Below, piece after piece: positions 1-12,310 of a stretch of DNA of 64,000 nt. Under the pieces are notes generated by a model. The model worked only from the letters and a program-made list of their open reading frames with translations. It was not told where the DNA came from and ran no database searches. The stretch lies in NCBI RefSeq assembly GCF_949628215.1, contig NC_134311.1:13764582-13828581 (forward strand), in the 5' to 3' direction. The DNA comes from Phalacrocorax aristotelis (Eukaryota > Chordata > Aves > Suliformes > Phalacrocoracidae). Numbering within the stretch: the stretch's first letter is position 1; each line of letters opens with the position of its first letter. A program made the translations under genes and the position numbers.

Positions 1-94
1 CAGTGTAAAACTTGAGTTCACCTAATGTAAAAAGGAAAACTCTGGAGAGAACTTTAAGACACATAATATAAAACCGCTTAAAATACTCACTTAC

Positions 95-153
95 CTTGCC
101 AAAAGCACACAGTCCACATTTTTAATCTTTCCCAATATCAAAGCATCCGATGG
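95..153 (-). CDS. MTAP: MTAP coding exon 3
   Basis: 59 nt after a TTTGTTTTGCAG acceptor, encoding [19 protein letters not shown] and then the first two bases (AG) of the Arg codon. The donor is a perfect GTAAGT at 94-89. This Arg and the His expected to follow it are the phosphate-binding pair of the family. The next exon is not in the window (fewer than 95 bases remain). Confidence 0.96.
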
Positions 154-3100
154 CTGCAAAACAAGCAAATAAGAATGAGTTACAGCCTGACAATCACATT
201 AGAATCCTTAACTGCTACTTAAAAATAAGCAGGATAGTTATACAAGGGAATACTGGTTACCACTGTAGTCTGACATCTTCAGCTTGGAGTAAGTCTGTAA
301 TTTGGTATAGCAGATTAGTAAAACAGTCTGAAACAGGAAGATCAAACTTGACATCAAAAGGATTATCACAATTTTTCTGTGTTGGTACTAACACTAATAC
401 TGCAACCCTTTAGGGTTTGAAACAGTAATACCTTCAAACACTTTGAAACAGTATTTCAACAGTGCTACACAAACATGAACAAAGAAGCAGGTACATGTTG
501 GCTTGAAATTGGTTAGCAGGTCTTACTCTCTCCTGTAAACTTCTGTTGCTTTTCGCTAAACAGGTGCCATTCCCTACTAAAAGCCTTCTCCCAACAAAGA
601 TCACAATTTATCTGTCCCTTTCCATAACACTCCCCATTATCTTCTCTGTCCCCTTTCTACCATGGCCACCCTAGCTCACACTCACGTTCTAGACTCCTCC
701 AACCCACCCTTCGCTCCCTGCCACCTTCCTGATAAAATCCCTCTTCCCTGCTGCTGGGAGTCCTGCGTTTTGGGAAGTGAACTGTGATATGACAGAGAAC
801 TTCTGGTACACTAGCGGCAGAAGTAGTGTTGCTTCTGGTCAGCCTAGGGACCGGCAGACAGCATGTGCCCTGCTCTCACAGCTATACAATGAGAAAAGGC
901 ATTCCTCCTGACTAACCAACCAGCCAGGAAGCTGGAGCATTTTGTTTTTAGCTGCCCAGCTAGCACATGTGCCCTGCCTTAGAGATGGTCTTATTGCCCA
1001 CATGGGGCAGCTACCAAGTCATGAACAGCCGCTACAACAAATTAACTGCTCTGTGGACTGTGGTCTGCTCCTGGGATACACGCATCAGGGATCTGAAATA
1101 CACAATGCTTCTAGCTTGCCTTTTGTTAAAAAAATGTAAGGCCTCTGTTTAATTAGATGCTAAACTGCATTTGTGCTGAACAGTGGTGCAGAATGTGCAA
1201 CTTCTCCTACCCAGGTCAGAACTGCATGCATTTCACTCTTTTTATTGCAGTGTAGAAGAAACTGTAAATAAGCTGGAAGTCACTCTGTGGCAATCTCTCC
1301 TCCTTGTCCTGGGATTTAAAGCTGAAATAGCTACTAACAAAATTATGATTTATTTACTAATCGTAAATTTGCAAGTATCTGGAAGGACTCACACATTTGC
1401 ATTTAGAAATGTTCTGTTGCCTGCTACTTTATGCAATTTTATTTGTATTTTAATGCTAATTGCATGATTTCAAATATAATTTAGTTTTACACATGAAAAC
1501 TTGCAGACATCTAGAATAAAGTAAGATGTGAGTCCAATACAATTGCATTTTAGAGATACAATTTCTAATAAAAACACCACTTTCTACTCCCTATTGCACA
1601 GCTCTTTTTGGTCATTTTTAGCGTGATATATCTTCAAAGCACCATAATTTACTCAGTCTCCTAGATTTAAGTTCTGCTAGATGCAGATTTACCACTTTTT
1701 TTTTCTTAATAAAGGGAACATTCCAAAATATTTATTTTCAGAACTGTAGTGTATTCTGCCTTCTTTTAAAAAGTTCCCATTTAATATTAACCCATTGACA
1801 TTTAAATGTTCAATCTACTCACCTTACTTTACACATACTCTTCTGAACCAGACACGGCTTTAAAAGTGAAATTTCAAACGGTGAAAACCTTGCTGTCTAT
1901 TTGCCAAGGCATTTTGATGTTGCAACATTCCATAGCAATGACGGCTCACAATAATTAGCATTTGGGGTTTTGTTTTTTGGGTTTGTTTTGTTTAGAAAGC
2001 ACACATTTGTGGTGTGAAGTAATAAACATGCAACTTAGCTCACCGCAGGTTACAAAAATACTCTTAAAAACTAAAGAAGACTTCAGCCCAAATTCCTTGC
2101 CTCTTATAAAAATGTGAAGTAAAGATCAGAATGTTGAAGACTGGACCCTTTGCTTTACAAGTGACAGACTGAAGTTTATTGCAAGCAATAGATTCAAGTT
2201 TCTATCAAGTTCCAGAAGATTTGGGGTAGGAAGGTGCAATTTAACTGCTATTTGATACTCATCCCCACCACAGAACTCCGCTGACTTCTAGCAAACACTG
2301 ATGACGCAGCAAGAGTGCAATAGCTTTGAAATCCTACAGATTTCAAAACCTAGTTGCAGCAGTCAGGGTTTCCTTCCTGAACTACTGCCATCCTAGTCAC
2401 TTCAAAAGGCTTCACGGTGGCCATTTGTCATCTTTATACAGGTTTCCACAGAACAGGAAATTCAGGGCATCTTCCAGGTGACTGCTTGAATACCTGTTTG
2501 CACATGATTCCTAGAAACATGGCAGAGGAAAAAGAAAGATTTGGAACAAAGAATGCACTGCTAAATGATGAACTGACAGTTTAAGAAAAGAATAAAGATA
2601 AATCTGTGTGTACACTTACAAGGAAGCTAAATACACAGAAATTCCAAACTAGGTGTTAACCACTTAACAGAGCTGGTGTATGCTTCTGTTCTGCTCTTTC
2701 TCCCACAGGTTCTTTCTAGTGCTGTACCTCTCTACTCTTATCTCAGTTGCAGTCAGGAACTTTGAGATGCTGAAAAAATAATAAAAACTTCCAATGGAAC
2801 AACCTTATTTTAAAGCTGTAGTACAGTATTTTTAAAGCTGGATTTAATAAAAGGCCAAATACGAAGTTCTCAACCATTAGTAATTCATGTACCTATTTAA
2901 CTACTTCCCCCCTTCCACAAAATCCAAGTCAGATACATATTACTCAGTGTTGCAAAACAGAAAAGGAAGCAAAGAACCCTGGACAGTTAGCCCTAAATTA
3001 TGACAGTAACAAAAAACGGACATAAATCCCTTTTGTCTGCAACATAACTATGCATAAAGTATTGTTCCTGTGGTGCTTACAGATTTCATTTTTTTCCACG

Positions 3101-6100
3101 GTCTCACGTCAGAAGCAAGCTGGAACAGGAAATAGACTGATCAAGCCAAATAACAGTCTAAGGAAAACTTGAGATGGAAAAGTATTTCATAGGTTCCCCA
3201 AGCCTTTATCTAACCCGTGATCTAGTTTAGGTCACAGACAATGCACATCGTGCTGAGGAGGCAGAAAAGGAGCTTAAGTGTTACATCACATCGTCTGATT
3301 TTCCTGATGCAAGCTTACAAAGCTCATTTACAAGGAGGACACCTCCCTGGCTTTGTCTGCTAGATATACCTATGACCAAAAAAAGAGGGGAGAACCTAAA
3401 GTAATTTTCTAGAACAGGAAGATATGTTGCTGATTTGGGCAAAGGGGATTCAGAACCAAGTTCTGTCATCTAGAAAGCAGAACAATCTAACGGAAAGTAC
3501 ATTCTGAATTTTAGTTTTATTAGTTTTTTTAGAAAAGTTTTATTAGTAGCTTCAAAATTCAATGAAGGAGGTATAGGGTAAGGAAATTACTTGCAACAGC
3601 ATTTAAGACAACAGTATTTTCCACACCTGGAGATGGAATCCCAAAAAGTTTTAGGGTATTTTCCATAGAACACAAAATTTTTTATGCAATGAAAATGGTG
3701 GAAGTAGACAAGGGAGAAAAGAAGGCTGAAATATTTACAGCTGTAAGCATATTTATTTTTTTAAAGAAATAATGTATTGCATTTTCACTAGGATTACTAA
3801 TGTGACTTGAAAGATCATGGAAGTACCAATGCCAATATATAGAATTGCAAAAAATTGTCATACCAATTTCCTTTTGACTTTTCCATATTTCACCCAAAAA
3901 TAATACCCCCACATTCCCAAATGATGTAAGTTTTGTCATTAAATGATTCTTATGATTCAAGAAGGACAAAGCAGAAGATGCTTGAAGGACTCTATGTGAA
4001 CAAAATGTAAGCTATTCTGCTTCTAAAAGCAAAGAAACAGCATTAAAGAAACGTCTGTTTTGTTGTTGTCAAATGTCAAAGGTGCCAAGGAACGTCACCA
4101 CCAGTAAGGTTGTCCAAAAAAGGTTGTGTCCTTGCCAAGAAATCTTAGAATTAAAAACCAAAATTTAAGGAAAGTAGACCTATACACTCTGCATTTTTAC
4201 AGCATAGAATGAAATGGACATATATTTTTTTAATGCCTTGCATTTTTCTTTTGGCATTCAGGCATTCATTTTCATTCTTCCTAGTTTTCCTTGAACTAAA
4301 TAGACTTATGTTGCATCTCTGATTCTCTCAGCAATTAAAAGACCACAAAGTTCTGAACAGTTTTTTTAGATTAAGCCCTTTACCTCTTAAAACTTCAGAC
4401 AGATTCTCTCTCCATTGATGTCACAGCTTTATGAAAAGGCATTTTTATGGCAGACAAATCCCAATTTGGTTTTATTTTCATAAGAATCAAGAACAAGACA
4501 CTTTCAGAAAAAAATACTAACATAAATCACAAACTTCTAAACTTTTCCAAGCAAACTTGAAAAAGTTCCCATTTGCCCTTATGCATTCAGCAATAGTGGC
4601 TTCTCTCACCTCTGTTGTTCTAAAATGAGAGAAACAGGTCATAAAACACCTCCCTCCTGAATGCTAAAAAGTCTTAGCAGCAAAATAACCAAGCATTGAT
4701 CCACCAAATGATACCAATTAAATTTTTGAGGTTTGTTTCTGCTTCAATTGAAGCCCATCAACTTGAACGACTCAATGCACTTTATGCCACTGTAACTTGT
4801 GGTCTAAGCCCCACACATCTTACACTGAGGCTGATTTACCAGTTGCTCAGTGAGAATGAAAACTGCATTCAAACATTGAAGTTAATGCGATTCTATGCAG
4901 GAGTGAATCTACATGAAGCAACTATCAGACTGATGGCCTGAATTCTTTGTGAGTTCAGATCTACAGGCAGAGAGAAGAGAGACAGGCCAGCAAGGGTAAA
5001 GACAAAAGCTTGCTCTTTGGCTGTGCTCCCTTTCACAGAGACAGAAGACCCATGAAGTTGCAGTTTTCCATACAGCTCAGCTTAACAGTCCAGTTCAGCT
5101 CACCGTAGTATGTAGAATCCACTCTTGGGTTCCTACCATGACATTACAATTCTACCACTCCCCTCCACCCATACACAGAGACAGAATACTCACAAGCTTC
5201 TTAAGTTGAGCCTATGCTAAATTCATAACAGGCAAGCTCAGCCACAGCCAGTCCATTGATCAAGGTTTCTCACAAACCACAACAGGCAATGAAGATTTAT
5301 TTTCCCCATCCATGTTGCATTCTGCAGAGAACATGGAAAGACAGTAGCTAAGCTGCTTCCTAAATGAAATTTAAAAAGCCTTCTGCCTTGACCAAAGGTG
5401 CATGATTGAGGAAGCTTTTTCCACTCCCTTGTGGAGAAGACATCCTGCAGGTACTCCTACTCTTCTCAGTAATACTACATCCTGCTGTAGGCCACCTACC
5501 GCACTGCAGAATTTCAGCCACCCAAATCCTGTTGCATCCCAGAGCTGTGACAGAACAGCCCTCCAAACGCTGTGCTGCCACCATGCCCTTAATTCCAATC
5601 TGAAAAGACCACTGTGAGGGAGGAGAAGAGTGTTCATCCTTCCTGGATACGAAGACTTCAGTTAGTATCTACTACAAGAATAATGCTATTTTTGCTTTGT
5701 GAGCAGCCTCCAGACACCCAAGCTACAACCATCCATGACTCTTAAAAAATAGGGAATGCATTGGCAACTGGTTTGTTTTAGCCAATGGATTCTACTTCAG
5801 AACAACACTGGCTACCATTTGGAGAGCAGGGTACAGAAAATGGAAGAGGCAAGTTCCCTTCATTCGCTTGCAGTTTGTTAACAGATTTTGAAGGATGGTG
5901 GAAAAGTCAAATATATTTTTCTGATTGTGTTTCCTCCCCCCTTAATCTTAATCTCTTTCTCCTTCTTGAATGGTGTGCACACAAACTCCTTTTGCTCTTT
6001 ATGCTCTTCCCCCTGAAATAATTTTGACTGGAGGCATGGATTCAAATTTTCAATCACACACCATAGCGCTGAGCTTTCTGGCAAGCTTCTACCCAGAAAC

Positions 6101-9100
6101 TGGCTCTTGCTACCACATGCCAGATGTTTATTTGTAAGTACACTAGCTTACACTGGTATATTTCATAATTCCAATGGCAACTGTAAAGCACCCAGACTCC
6201 CCTGGTCTTATGACATTACAGAATATCTGAGATCCAGTTATTCTATGAACTTCTCTTGTGAACTAGAACCTCTTCCCTCCCTGATTTCCTGCCTACAACA
6301 CTCTATCATCCTTTGTCTTGCCTGTTCCTACTATAAATGCTTTGGGGCAGGAATTACCTTTCACAACACACTCAGCACTGCATATAGAGCAACACCCCTA
6401 GCTTCCACTCCCCTTTGCCGAGGAAAAGGGATGAAGCAATGCGAAGGAGAGTTGGTAAAGAATACCCGTGCCACAAAAACAGTTTCAGAGCTTCAGTTTC
6501 AAATCAGTTTCAAATTATGTGGTTATAAACATGACTGTAAGGAGACCATTGGTATCTAAAGCATAATTCAGTGGTTACAGGGAAAGTGGTGGCCTATATA
6601 CCTCAAAGAACAGTGTTCTGCAATCCAGAAAGGCTCCTGGAGCTATCTGACATATACAACAGGTCACACAGCAGCACATATTTGAAAGACAGGGTTTATC
6701 CTTCTTGACTGCAAATTCAGGACCAAGTTTGTAAATTCACCCAATCTACAAACAAAAAGAGGTGTAGTCTCCTTTGCACATCATCTTTGTAACACCTTGT
6801 TTCTACAAACTAGGAATCACACAATACATAGCAATTGAAAGGAAATAGTCTTGTGACAGTACCTCCTTTATGCATTCATTTAACAGCCTGAAAATTCTGA
6901 AAGCATACAAACATCTTTAAAACCAGCAAAAAGTCTCAGCGATAAAAAAATAGGTTATACAGACCTTGCCATAAGGAGTGTCCACATGTTTTTCTGTTCT
7001 TCCTTCTAAGATATCGGGATCATCCAGGCCAGTTCCACCAATAATTCCGATCTCACACAGAAAAGTATATATTAGTATTCTTGAGATGACAATCCATTTA
7101 ACAGTATGACTGAAAAACAAACTAGGCAACTACAAAATGTATCTTCTGCTTGAGATGGGGCTAGACTACAGATCAATCAAACATAATACGACCAACGCAG
7201 TTTCCTAGAAATGAAATTTCAAATGACTGATTTTAAACAACTGTATTTAACTTGCCAATATCTTACACTATGATTCTCCCCATAAAAATACCAAATTTAA
7301 AAAGCTATGGAAAATGCACAAAGATGTGCCAATTCATCATTTATTCCCAATATAAAAATGAAGGCTGTTATTTGGGAATGCCTCTAATGAGTGAGAAATG
7401 CCTGTATAACGCATATTATGACAAAAGCTACTTGTTTATATGGGGAAAAACGTTCCTGTATGTAACGACCACACTCAATACCAGGCATTATTATACAGTC
7501 TTATACATACAAAATAATGAAAACCTTTTTCCAAAAATTGAGAGGTTTTTGTGTTGACACCAAGATCTAAGAGCTTCCACATTCCTCTAAGTTGTCTCTG
7601 CACAGCTTCTGTAAAAGGGGAAACTCAACAGCATCTTCACAAGTAAAATGCAAAGGTTTTCACCTGCTGTGAGCACTGCTGGGCTTCTTCACATATTTAC
7701 AGTTAGGTCTCCTGGTACCTAAGAAGGTGTAAGTGCTCTTTCAAACTTTGCCTGCAGCTGGGTCATTAATTGCTTCCCCTGTAGAGGTACTGGTGTCAGG
7801 TTTTATACAACACACAACCTCTCCCTAAGTAGAAACTTAACAGACACTTTCTCCCCCTACATTTTTCCAACTACTTCTTTCCAAAGTTTTTATGAAATTG
7901 ACTACAGTTTCAAAGCATAATGGGATGGGAAAGGAGAGGGTAAAGCAAAGGGCCACTTAAATAAAGTACATTTTATTTCCTTAGGACATCAGGCTAAAAG
8001 TCCTGTGTTGTTTTGATACAACTTGGAGTGAAGAAGCATGAAGTGACTTATAATTATCACCTATCTGTCATGCTTTAGTAATCACTGATTTCTTGTTCTT
8101 GCTCACTGCTCATCTGTTCTTTCATAAAAAGAAGCAAAGAAAAAGGTAACTTGAAACTTATATTCTCGCTGAGTCTAAACTCACATGTCATTTAATACTC
8201 CAGCTAAAGAAAAATGCATCTGAATTTTCTTGTTTCTAGTTCATCATGGGAAAGTGTCCTGTTTTCCTCTTTCTAGCGATAATTCAATTTTCAATCAAGT
8301 TTTCTCCTAAGTTCAGAACACTTCTAGCTCTTTGGATGGAATGGGTACTGTCAGGCCCTTCACTACCTCAAGCTTAGTAATGATATTTAAAAGTAATGTC
8401 ACAATTTATCACACACTGAGAAAATGCTACTTTTTTTTCCCTTGAATTCCTTGAATGCGACCAGTAGTTTGCAAAGTTGAAGAATTCATATCATAGCTGA
8501 GTTGCTTATTATGGAAAAAAAAAATATTTGGAACCACTCTGGCAAGACATATTACTGCATGGTTCCACCATTTTTTAATTACTTTTAAAGACGGAACATC
8601 CCCCAGGTAAAACCTCCAGACTTCAACACATACACCTCCCTGACACAACACATGCCCAACTGTCTTACTCTAGCTTTTGCTTAACTTCCACATTCATAGA
8701 CACCTTATTTGTTCAATTACTATGTTATAACGCTGTCTCATCAAGCATTTTGTTTCACCAAGCAGAGGCCCTGCAGTCTTCATTACACATTAAATAGTTC
8801 ACTGAGAAAGTTTTCCACACCAGATGGTGTAAACGCTCATACGCTGAAGTGCTTTTAACAGACCTCCTATTTCCTTTTGCTACCCCCGTGTGGACCACGA
8901 GGAGTAGTGCAAAGGGAAATACCAGTAAAACTCCAACCCTGAATATACGCAAGCATTAGGGAAGACCTAGATCATTGTCTGCAGTAGTATTGATGGATCT
9001 GTTCCTGTGTTATTCATGTTGCTTATTTATCACAAACATTCAGAATATAGATGGCTCATGAAAATCTCGAAAACTATATACATTTTAGGATGAACAATTT

Positions 9101-11741
9101 TTTGCCTTAAGAATTGTGTAAGAACTATGCAACAGGAGCAATCATAAAACTCAAAGCCAACAAAAGACCACCTTTAACACTGTTCATGCATGTATTCAGT
9201 AAACATGGAAGATTACTACATTAACAGAAGCCAGGATCAAAATGGTAACTTTTTTTAATCTATAGGGAAAAAAATGTTTCTTCAGTAACTTAACTAGCTT
9301 TAGTTTGGTATAATGCTTGTTTTATTAGTCCCCTATGACTTAAGGTTGAGAATATTCAAAAAGGAATGCTTATCTGTTTGAATTTTTATATCTAGTGAAG
9401 TGAAAGTTGTTGGGACTGAGGAAAAGAGTGCAATGGTGGAGATGTCAGCTATGGCTACATGACATAAAAGCTATTTGGAACTGCAATGCTTTAAGGTCCT
9501 TATGAACGTACAGAGCCAGCACTGTAACAAACCATTCCTGTACCGGAAAGCAGCACACCTCATCTGTGGCACAGAGCATGTACTGTTCATGGCAGCATAG
9601 GCCTGGTGAGGTTGCTTTCACATGTGCTCTTGGGCTCCCTACTCCTGCTGCTGCAGCAGCATAAATATGTCCTTGTGCCACACAGCGCAGTTCCAGAGCA
9701 AGCTTTTACACCAATGGCCACGCTGTCAGAAATGGCAGCAGTTCAATGAGCTGGCAAAATATTCACAGCTCCCAGGGTGGAGAACCCATAGCGTGGAGGA
9801 AGAGCTAGACTACCTTGAAATTTGCTTTTGCCTTCTTCCTCCTTGCAAAACAGCTCAGCAGCAGTTTGGTCAACCTTCAAGCCACCTTAGGCGACACTGG
9901 CTAGAGAAATGTTGGGCTTACTATAATTCACAGCAGAGCTACTACAGTGGAAGGAAAGTTAGGCCAGCAGAGATTTGTTGAAATAGGTGCTTCTGCAACC
10001 AATGTAATGACAACTTGGAGCTGGCAGCTCCAATCCTGAAAATAATTTTACTTCTCTGCAAGAGAATAATTTTTCCTCCAATTTACATAATCTCCAGGAA
10101 TATCTGCTGCATCTAGGGGCTGGAGACCCAAAAATCTGATTGTATATTAAATTCCTCTTTACTGACCTTCTAGTGAATTATCAAAAGGAATGCAGCTGCT
10201 CCATGCTCAAGTGGGGAGATACCCTGCCAAGAGAGCTGAGGCCTATTTCCACCTAGCAGCCCAGACACTGAATGCAAGGAATGGCAGAGAGGAGCTGACT
10301 CAGGGGTAAAAGTCTCACCTTCCTTCAAAAGGCAGAGACAGCCACATATACCCCATTCTAGACTTTGTACCCTACAAAGGCACATGAAGGACATAACCTG
10401 TAAAAATTATGGGAGACTGTAGCTATGGTTATCAAGAATTAAATCTAAAGTAAAATGGCATTGCTGTGGAATGAAACATGACATATTTTACTATGGTATA
10501 GTCCACCTCAAACATTGGGATGAAAAGAAACAGAAGTGAAACATAACGAACCACAAAAGTAAAAGCATTTCTCTGTGGAAGTCCAAATAACAATCACACT
10601 TAAGTGCATGCCTTACTTCACCTACTGTTTGGTGAAATTCCTCAAATAGGTTCAAGCACAAGACACAGAAGTATCAGTGCAGTAACAGTCTACACTTGTC
10701 CATCTGAGGGTCTTAAACAGTAGTACGTTAAGCATTGTCAGGATCAGCTGTGAGGCTTTGTGACAACTAACAATGATTAAATATATCTGCAATCTTTTAT
10801 TTTGGGGGTGTTAAGGAAGAGGATGGCATTAAAAAAAAAACTTTAACTTCAAAGGAAATAAATAGCAAGCTGCATGCAATTTATAGTTAAGAGAATAAAC
10901 TTGCTGCCTCTGTAAGTTAAGACAGCTTTCTTACTGTAACCGAATTCTACACACCGAAACAACAGGGAGAGTTACATCACCTCAGAACACTAATTCATAT
11001 TGCGGTCAAAACACGAACCCAGAGTTTCAGCCTAACTGGCCTGCTCATCCCTGATGCAGGCCCTCACCATTTTAGAGCCATTTTTTAAACCTACGGGACG
11101 GACGAGTATTAGGTGAAAACCTTCTGTAGCGGCTCCCTTATGCCGCAGCTTCGGGGTCTGCGCACCCCGCGGTACTACAAACCCGCCCTGGTCCCTCTCA
11201 CTGACTAATGCCACACACCGCAGCCGGGGCGGAAGCCCTGAGAAGCAGACGCCTCCGGCTAACATTGAAGGGGAAAGAAAAACAAAAACCCAAGAACCTA
11301 AAAACATTTCGTCCCTTCCGGGCCGGCTCCGGGGGAGCCAGCGGGGAGAGCCCGGGCAGCCGGCAGCCTGGAGAGAGCAGGGGGGCGGGCGCTCGGCCCA
11401 GCACCGCCCGCCATGACGACCCCTCTACCGCCAGGCACCGCTGAGGGCCGCTGCGCTCCCGGCTAGAGGGCGGGGGGGATGGGAAGGAAGTAGGGAAGGA
11501 AGGACGCGGCGGCAAGAGACAGCGCCTCCGCCCGCGCACTCGGCGGCACCAAGAGGGCAGCGGAGTGACTGATGCCCTCCCGCTCCACGCTCCGCAGCCA
11601 GCCCGGCAAGAAGAGAAGAAGGGAAGGAAGTGGCAGCTAGGGAGCGGTTGAGGGCGGTGGCGGGCGCCGCCGCCGCCGCCTCCTCCTCCTTCCCGCCCTA
11701 TGGCGGCGCGGATCGCCACTTACCTTCACGGCGGCGGCCAT
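95..11741 (-). CDS. MTAP: MTAP, S-methyl-5'-thioadenosine phosphorylase, exons 1-3 (3' part outside window)
   Basis: Seen: three minus-strand coding exons with GT/AG borders. Joined in order they give the N-terminal 54 residues plus two bases of codon 55. The segment [11 protein letters not shown] and the stretch ending [13 protein letters not shown] match vertebrate MTAP closely. Known: MTAP is a cytosolic homotrimer of about 283 residues in human. It cleaves 5'-methylthioadenosine from polyamine synthesis with phosphate, giving adenine and methylthioribose-1-phosphate for methionine salvage. The Thr of GGTG (residue 13 here, 18 in human) and the Arg whose codon is split at the end of exon 3 (human Arg60) belong to the phosphate site. 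The N-terminus is five residues shorter than in human because the Ser/Gly/Thr-rich start is missing. Phases are consistent: 18, 87 and 59 nt. About 229 C-terminal residues lie left of position 95. Identity is near certain. Confidence 0.97.
154..6964 (-). other. MTAP: MTAP intron 2
   Basis: A 6.8-kb intron, AT-rich, with no recognisable exon, CR1 copy or RNA gene. Open frames inside it (for example about 150 codons at 6107-6559 on the plus strand) have no protein-family character and sit in ordinary intronic sequence. Confidence 0.85.
6965..7051 (-). CDS. MTAP: MTAP coding exon 2
   Basis: 87 nt, phase 0 at both ends, encoding 29 residues from [11 protein letters not shown] to VDTPYGK. It holds the N-terminal beta strand and the glycine-rich phosphate loop with its Thr. 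The acceptor is the AG ending TTTTCTGTGTGAG at 7052-7053. The donor is GTCTGT at 6964-6959, which lacks the usual purine at +3 but keeps G at +5. Differences from human (for example D for E, H for Y and Y for F) are conservative. Confidence 0.97.
7052..11723 (-). other. MTAP: MTAP intron 1
   Basis: A 4.7-kb first intron. Its upstream end (from about 11140) is inside the CpG island; the rest is AT-rich with no recognisable coding sequence or repeat family. It is the usual place for promoter-proximal control elements, but none can be assigned by eye. Confidence 0.85.
11724..11741 (-). CDS. MTAP: MTAP coding exon 1
   Basis: The start codon is at 11741-11739, in the context AAACATGG, which is a good Kozak match. 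It encodes only MAAAVK before a perfect GTAAGT donor (11723-11718). The next residue, Ile, comes from exon 2 in phase 0, rebuilding the VKIGIIGG motif of the family. The start was chosen because an in-frame ATG further upstream would add a long Pro/Arg/Gly-rich run unlike any MTAP. Confidence 0.93.
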
Positions 11742-11742
11742 G

Positions 11743-11754
11743 TTTGGCGGGAAA
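11743..11754. promoter_or_regulatory. E2F-like site next to the MTAP start codon
   Basis: TTTGGCGGGAAA is an excellent match to the E2F consensus and lies in the presumed 5' UTR, one base from the ATG. The overlapping bases around the ATG (AAACATGGC on the minus strand, GCCATGTTT on the plus) resemble the YY1 core. Both motif types are common at CpG-island promoters. Occupancy is inferred only. Confidence 0.55.
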
Positions 11755-11763
11755 GGCCGGGGA

Positions 11764-11773
11764 GGGGCGGGGC
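11764..11773 (+). promoter_or_regulatory. GC box (Sp1/KLF-type)
   Basis: A perfect GGGGCGGGGC just upstream of the E2F-like site relative to MTAP. It is a typical activator site for a TATA-less promoter. Confidence 0.5.
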
Positions 11774-11836
11774 TGGCAGCCGGCCAGCCCGTCCGCACGC
11801 TGGGGCCTCTCACCGCCTGGCCCGGCCCGGCCCCGC

Positions 11837-11872
11837 CCCACACCCGCCGGCCCCCCCACACCCGCCGGCCCC
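11837..11872 (+). repeat. 18-bp tandem duplication in the CpG island
   Basis: The unit CCCACACCCGCCGGCCCC occurs twice, head to tail and without mismatch. It carries CACCC/GC-box-like cores, so it doubles potential Sp/KLF sites upstream of MTAP. Confidence 0.8.
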
Positions 11873-11946
11873 CGCTCCCGGCGCCGCGGGCAGGGGTCGG
11901 CGGCGCCTCGGCGGCGGGAGCGTAGCCGTCGCCCGCTCTTCGCTAG

Positions 11947-11965
11947 ATGGCAGCGCCCGCCCGCG
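11947..11965 (+). other. possible first exon end of a divergent plus-strand transcript
   Basis: An ATG followed by Ala-Ala-Pro-Ala-Arg codons runs into a GTGAGG donor at 11966-11971, about 200 bp from the MTAP start and in the opposite direction. A strong acceptor (TTTTTTCCTCAG) lies at 12303-12314 and opens a 38-codon frame from 12315 to a TGA at 12429-12431. This is the arrangement of a divergent gene or lncRNA. No protein family is recognised and a chance origin is quite possible in such GC-rich sequence. Confidence 0.25.
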
Positions 11966-12310
11966 GTGAGGGGAGGCCGAGGCCGCCGGCGCCGTTGGGG
12001 TCCAGTCCCCGGATACTTCTGGCCCGAGAGGACGCGGGGGAGGCCCGGCAGCCCCGCGGCGTGGTGGATCCGTGCCTGCGGCCCGAGTGGGAGCGGCCGA
12101 GCGTGCCCGAGACTCCGCTCCCGCCTGAGGGACCGTTTCCGGCTGTGAGCCCGGTACCGGCTGTTTGGCCTAACGCTGGTCACGCAGCTGGAGTTCTTCA
12201 GGAAGCGATTAGGAACAACGACGCAGAAGAGCTCCGTGGACTGAAATCTGGTTTATCGTGGTTTTGTGTCACAGCACACGACATAACTGCTTTGGTTTTG
12301 CCTTTTTTCC

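Larger units (their letters stand above)
11140..12240. promoter_or_regulatory. CpG island promoter of MTAP, possibly bidirectional
   Basis: About 1.1 kb of very GC-rich, CpG-dense sequence with sharp edges against AT-rich flanks. It spans MTAP exon 1 and continues roughly 500 bp upstream of it. GC boxes (a consensus GGGGCGGGGC at 11764-11773, CCCCGCCCC at 11831-11839) and E2F-like and YY1-like motifs cluster at the start codon. No TATA box is seen, as expected for a housekeeping promoter. CpG-island promoters often start transcription both ways, so the right half may drive a divergent RNA. Confidence 0.85.

Noticed and set aside
6107-6559. 150-codon open frame on the plus strand in MTAP intron 2
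   Set aside because: No domain or family character and antisense within a normal intron; best explained by chance.
9622-9981. 119-codon plus-strand frame in MTAP intron 1
   Set aside because: Gln- and Cys-rich with no family character, inside an intron.
11198-12183. Several long frames on both strands in the CpG island
   Set aside because: Stop codons are rare in GC-rich DNA; the peptides are Arg/Pro/Gly/Ala low-complexity runs without family features.
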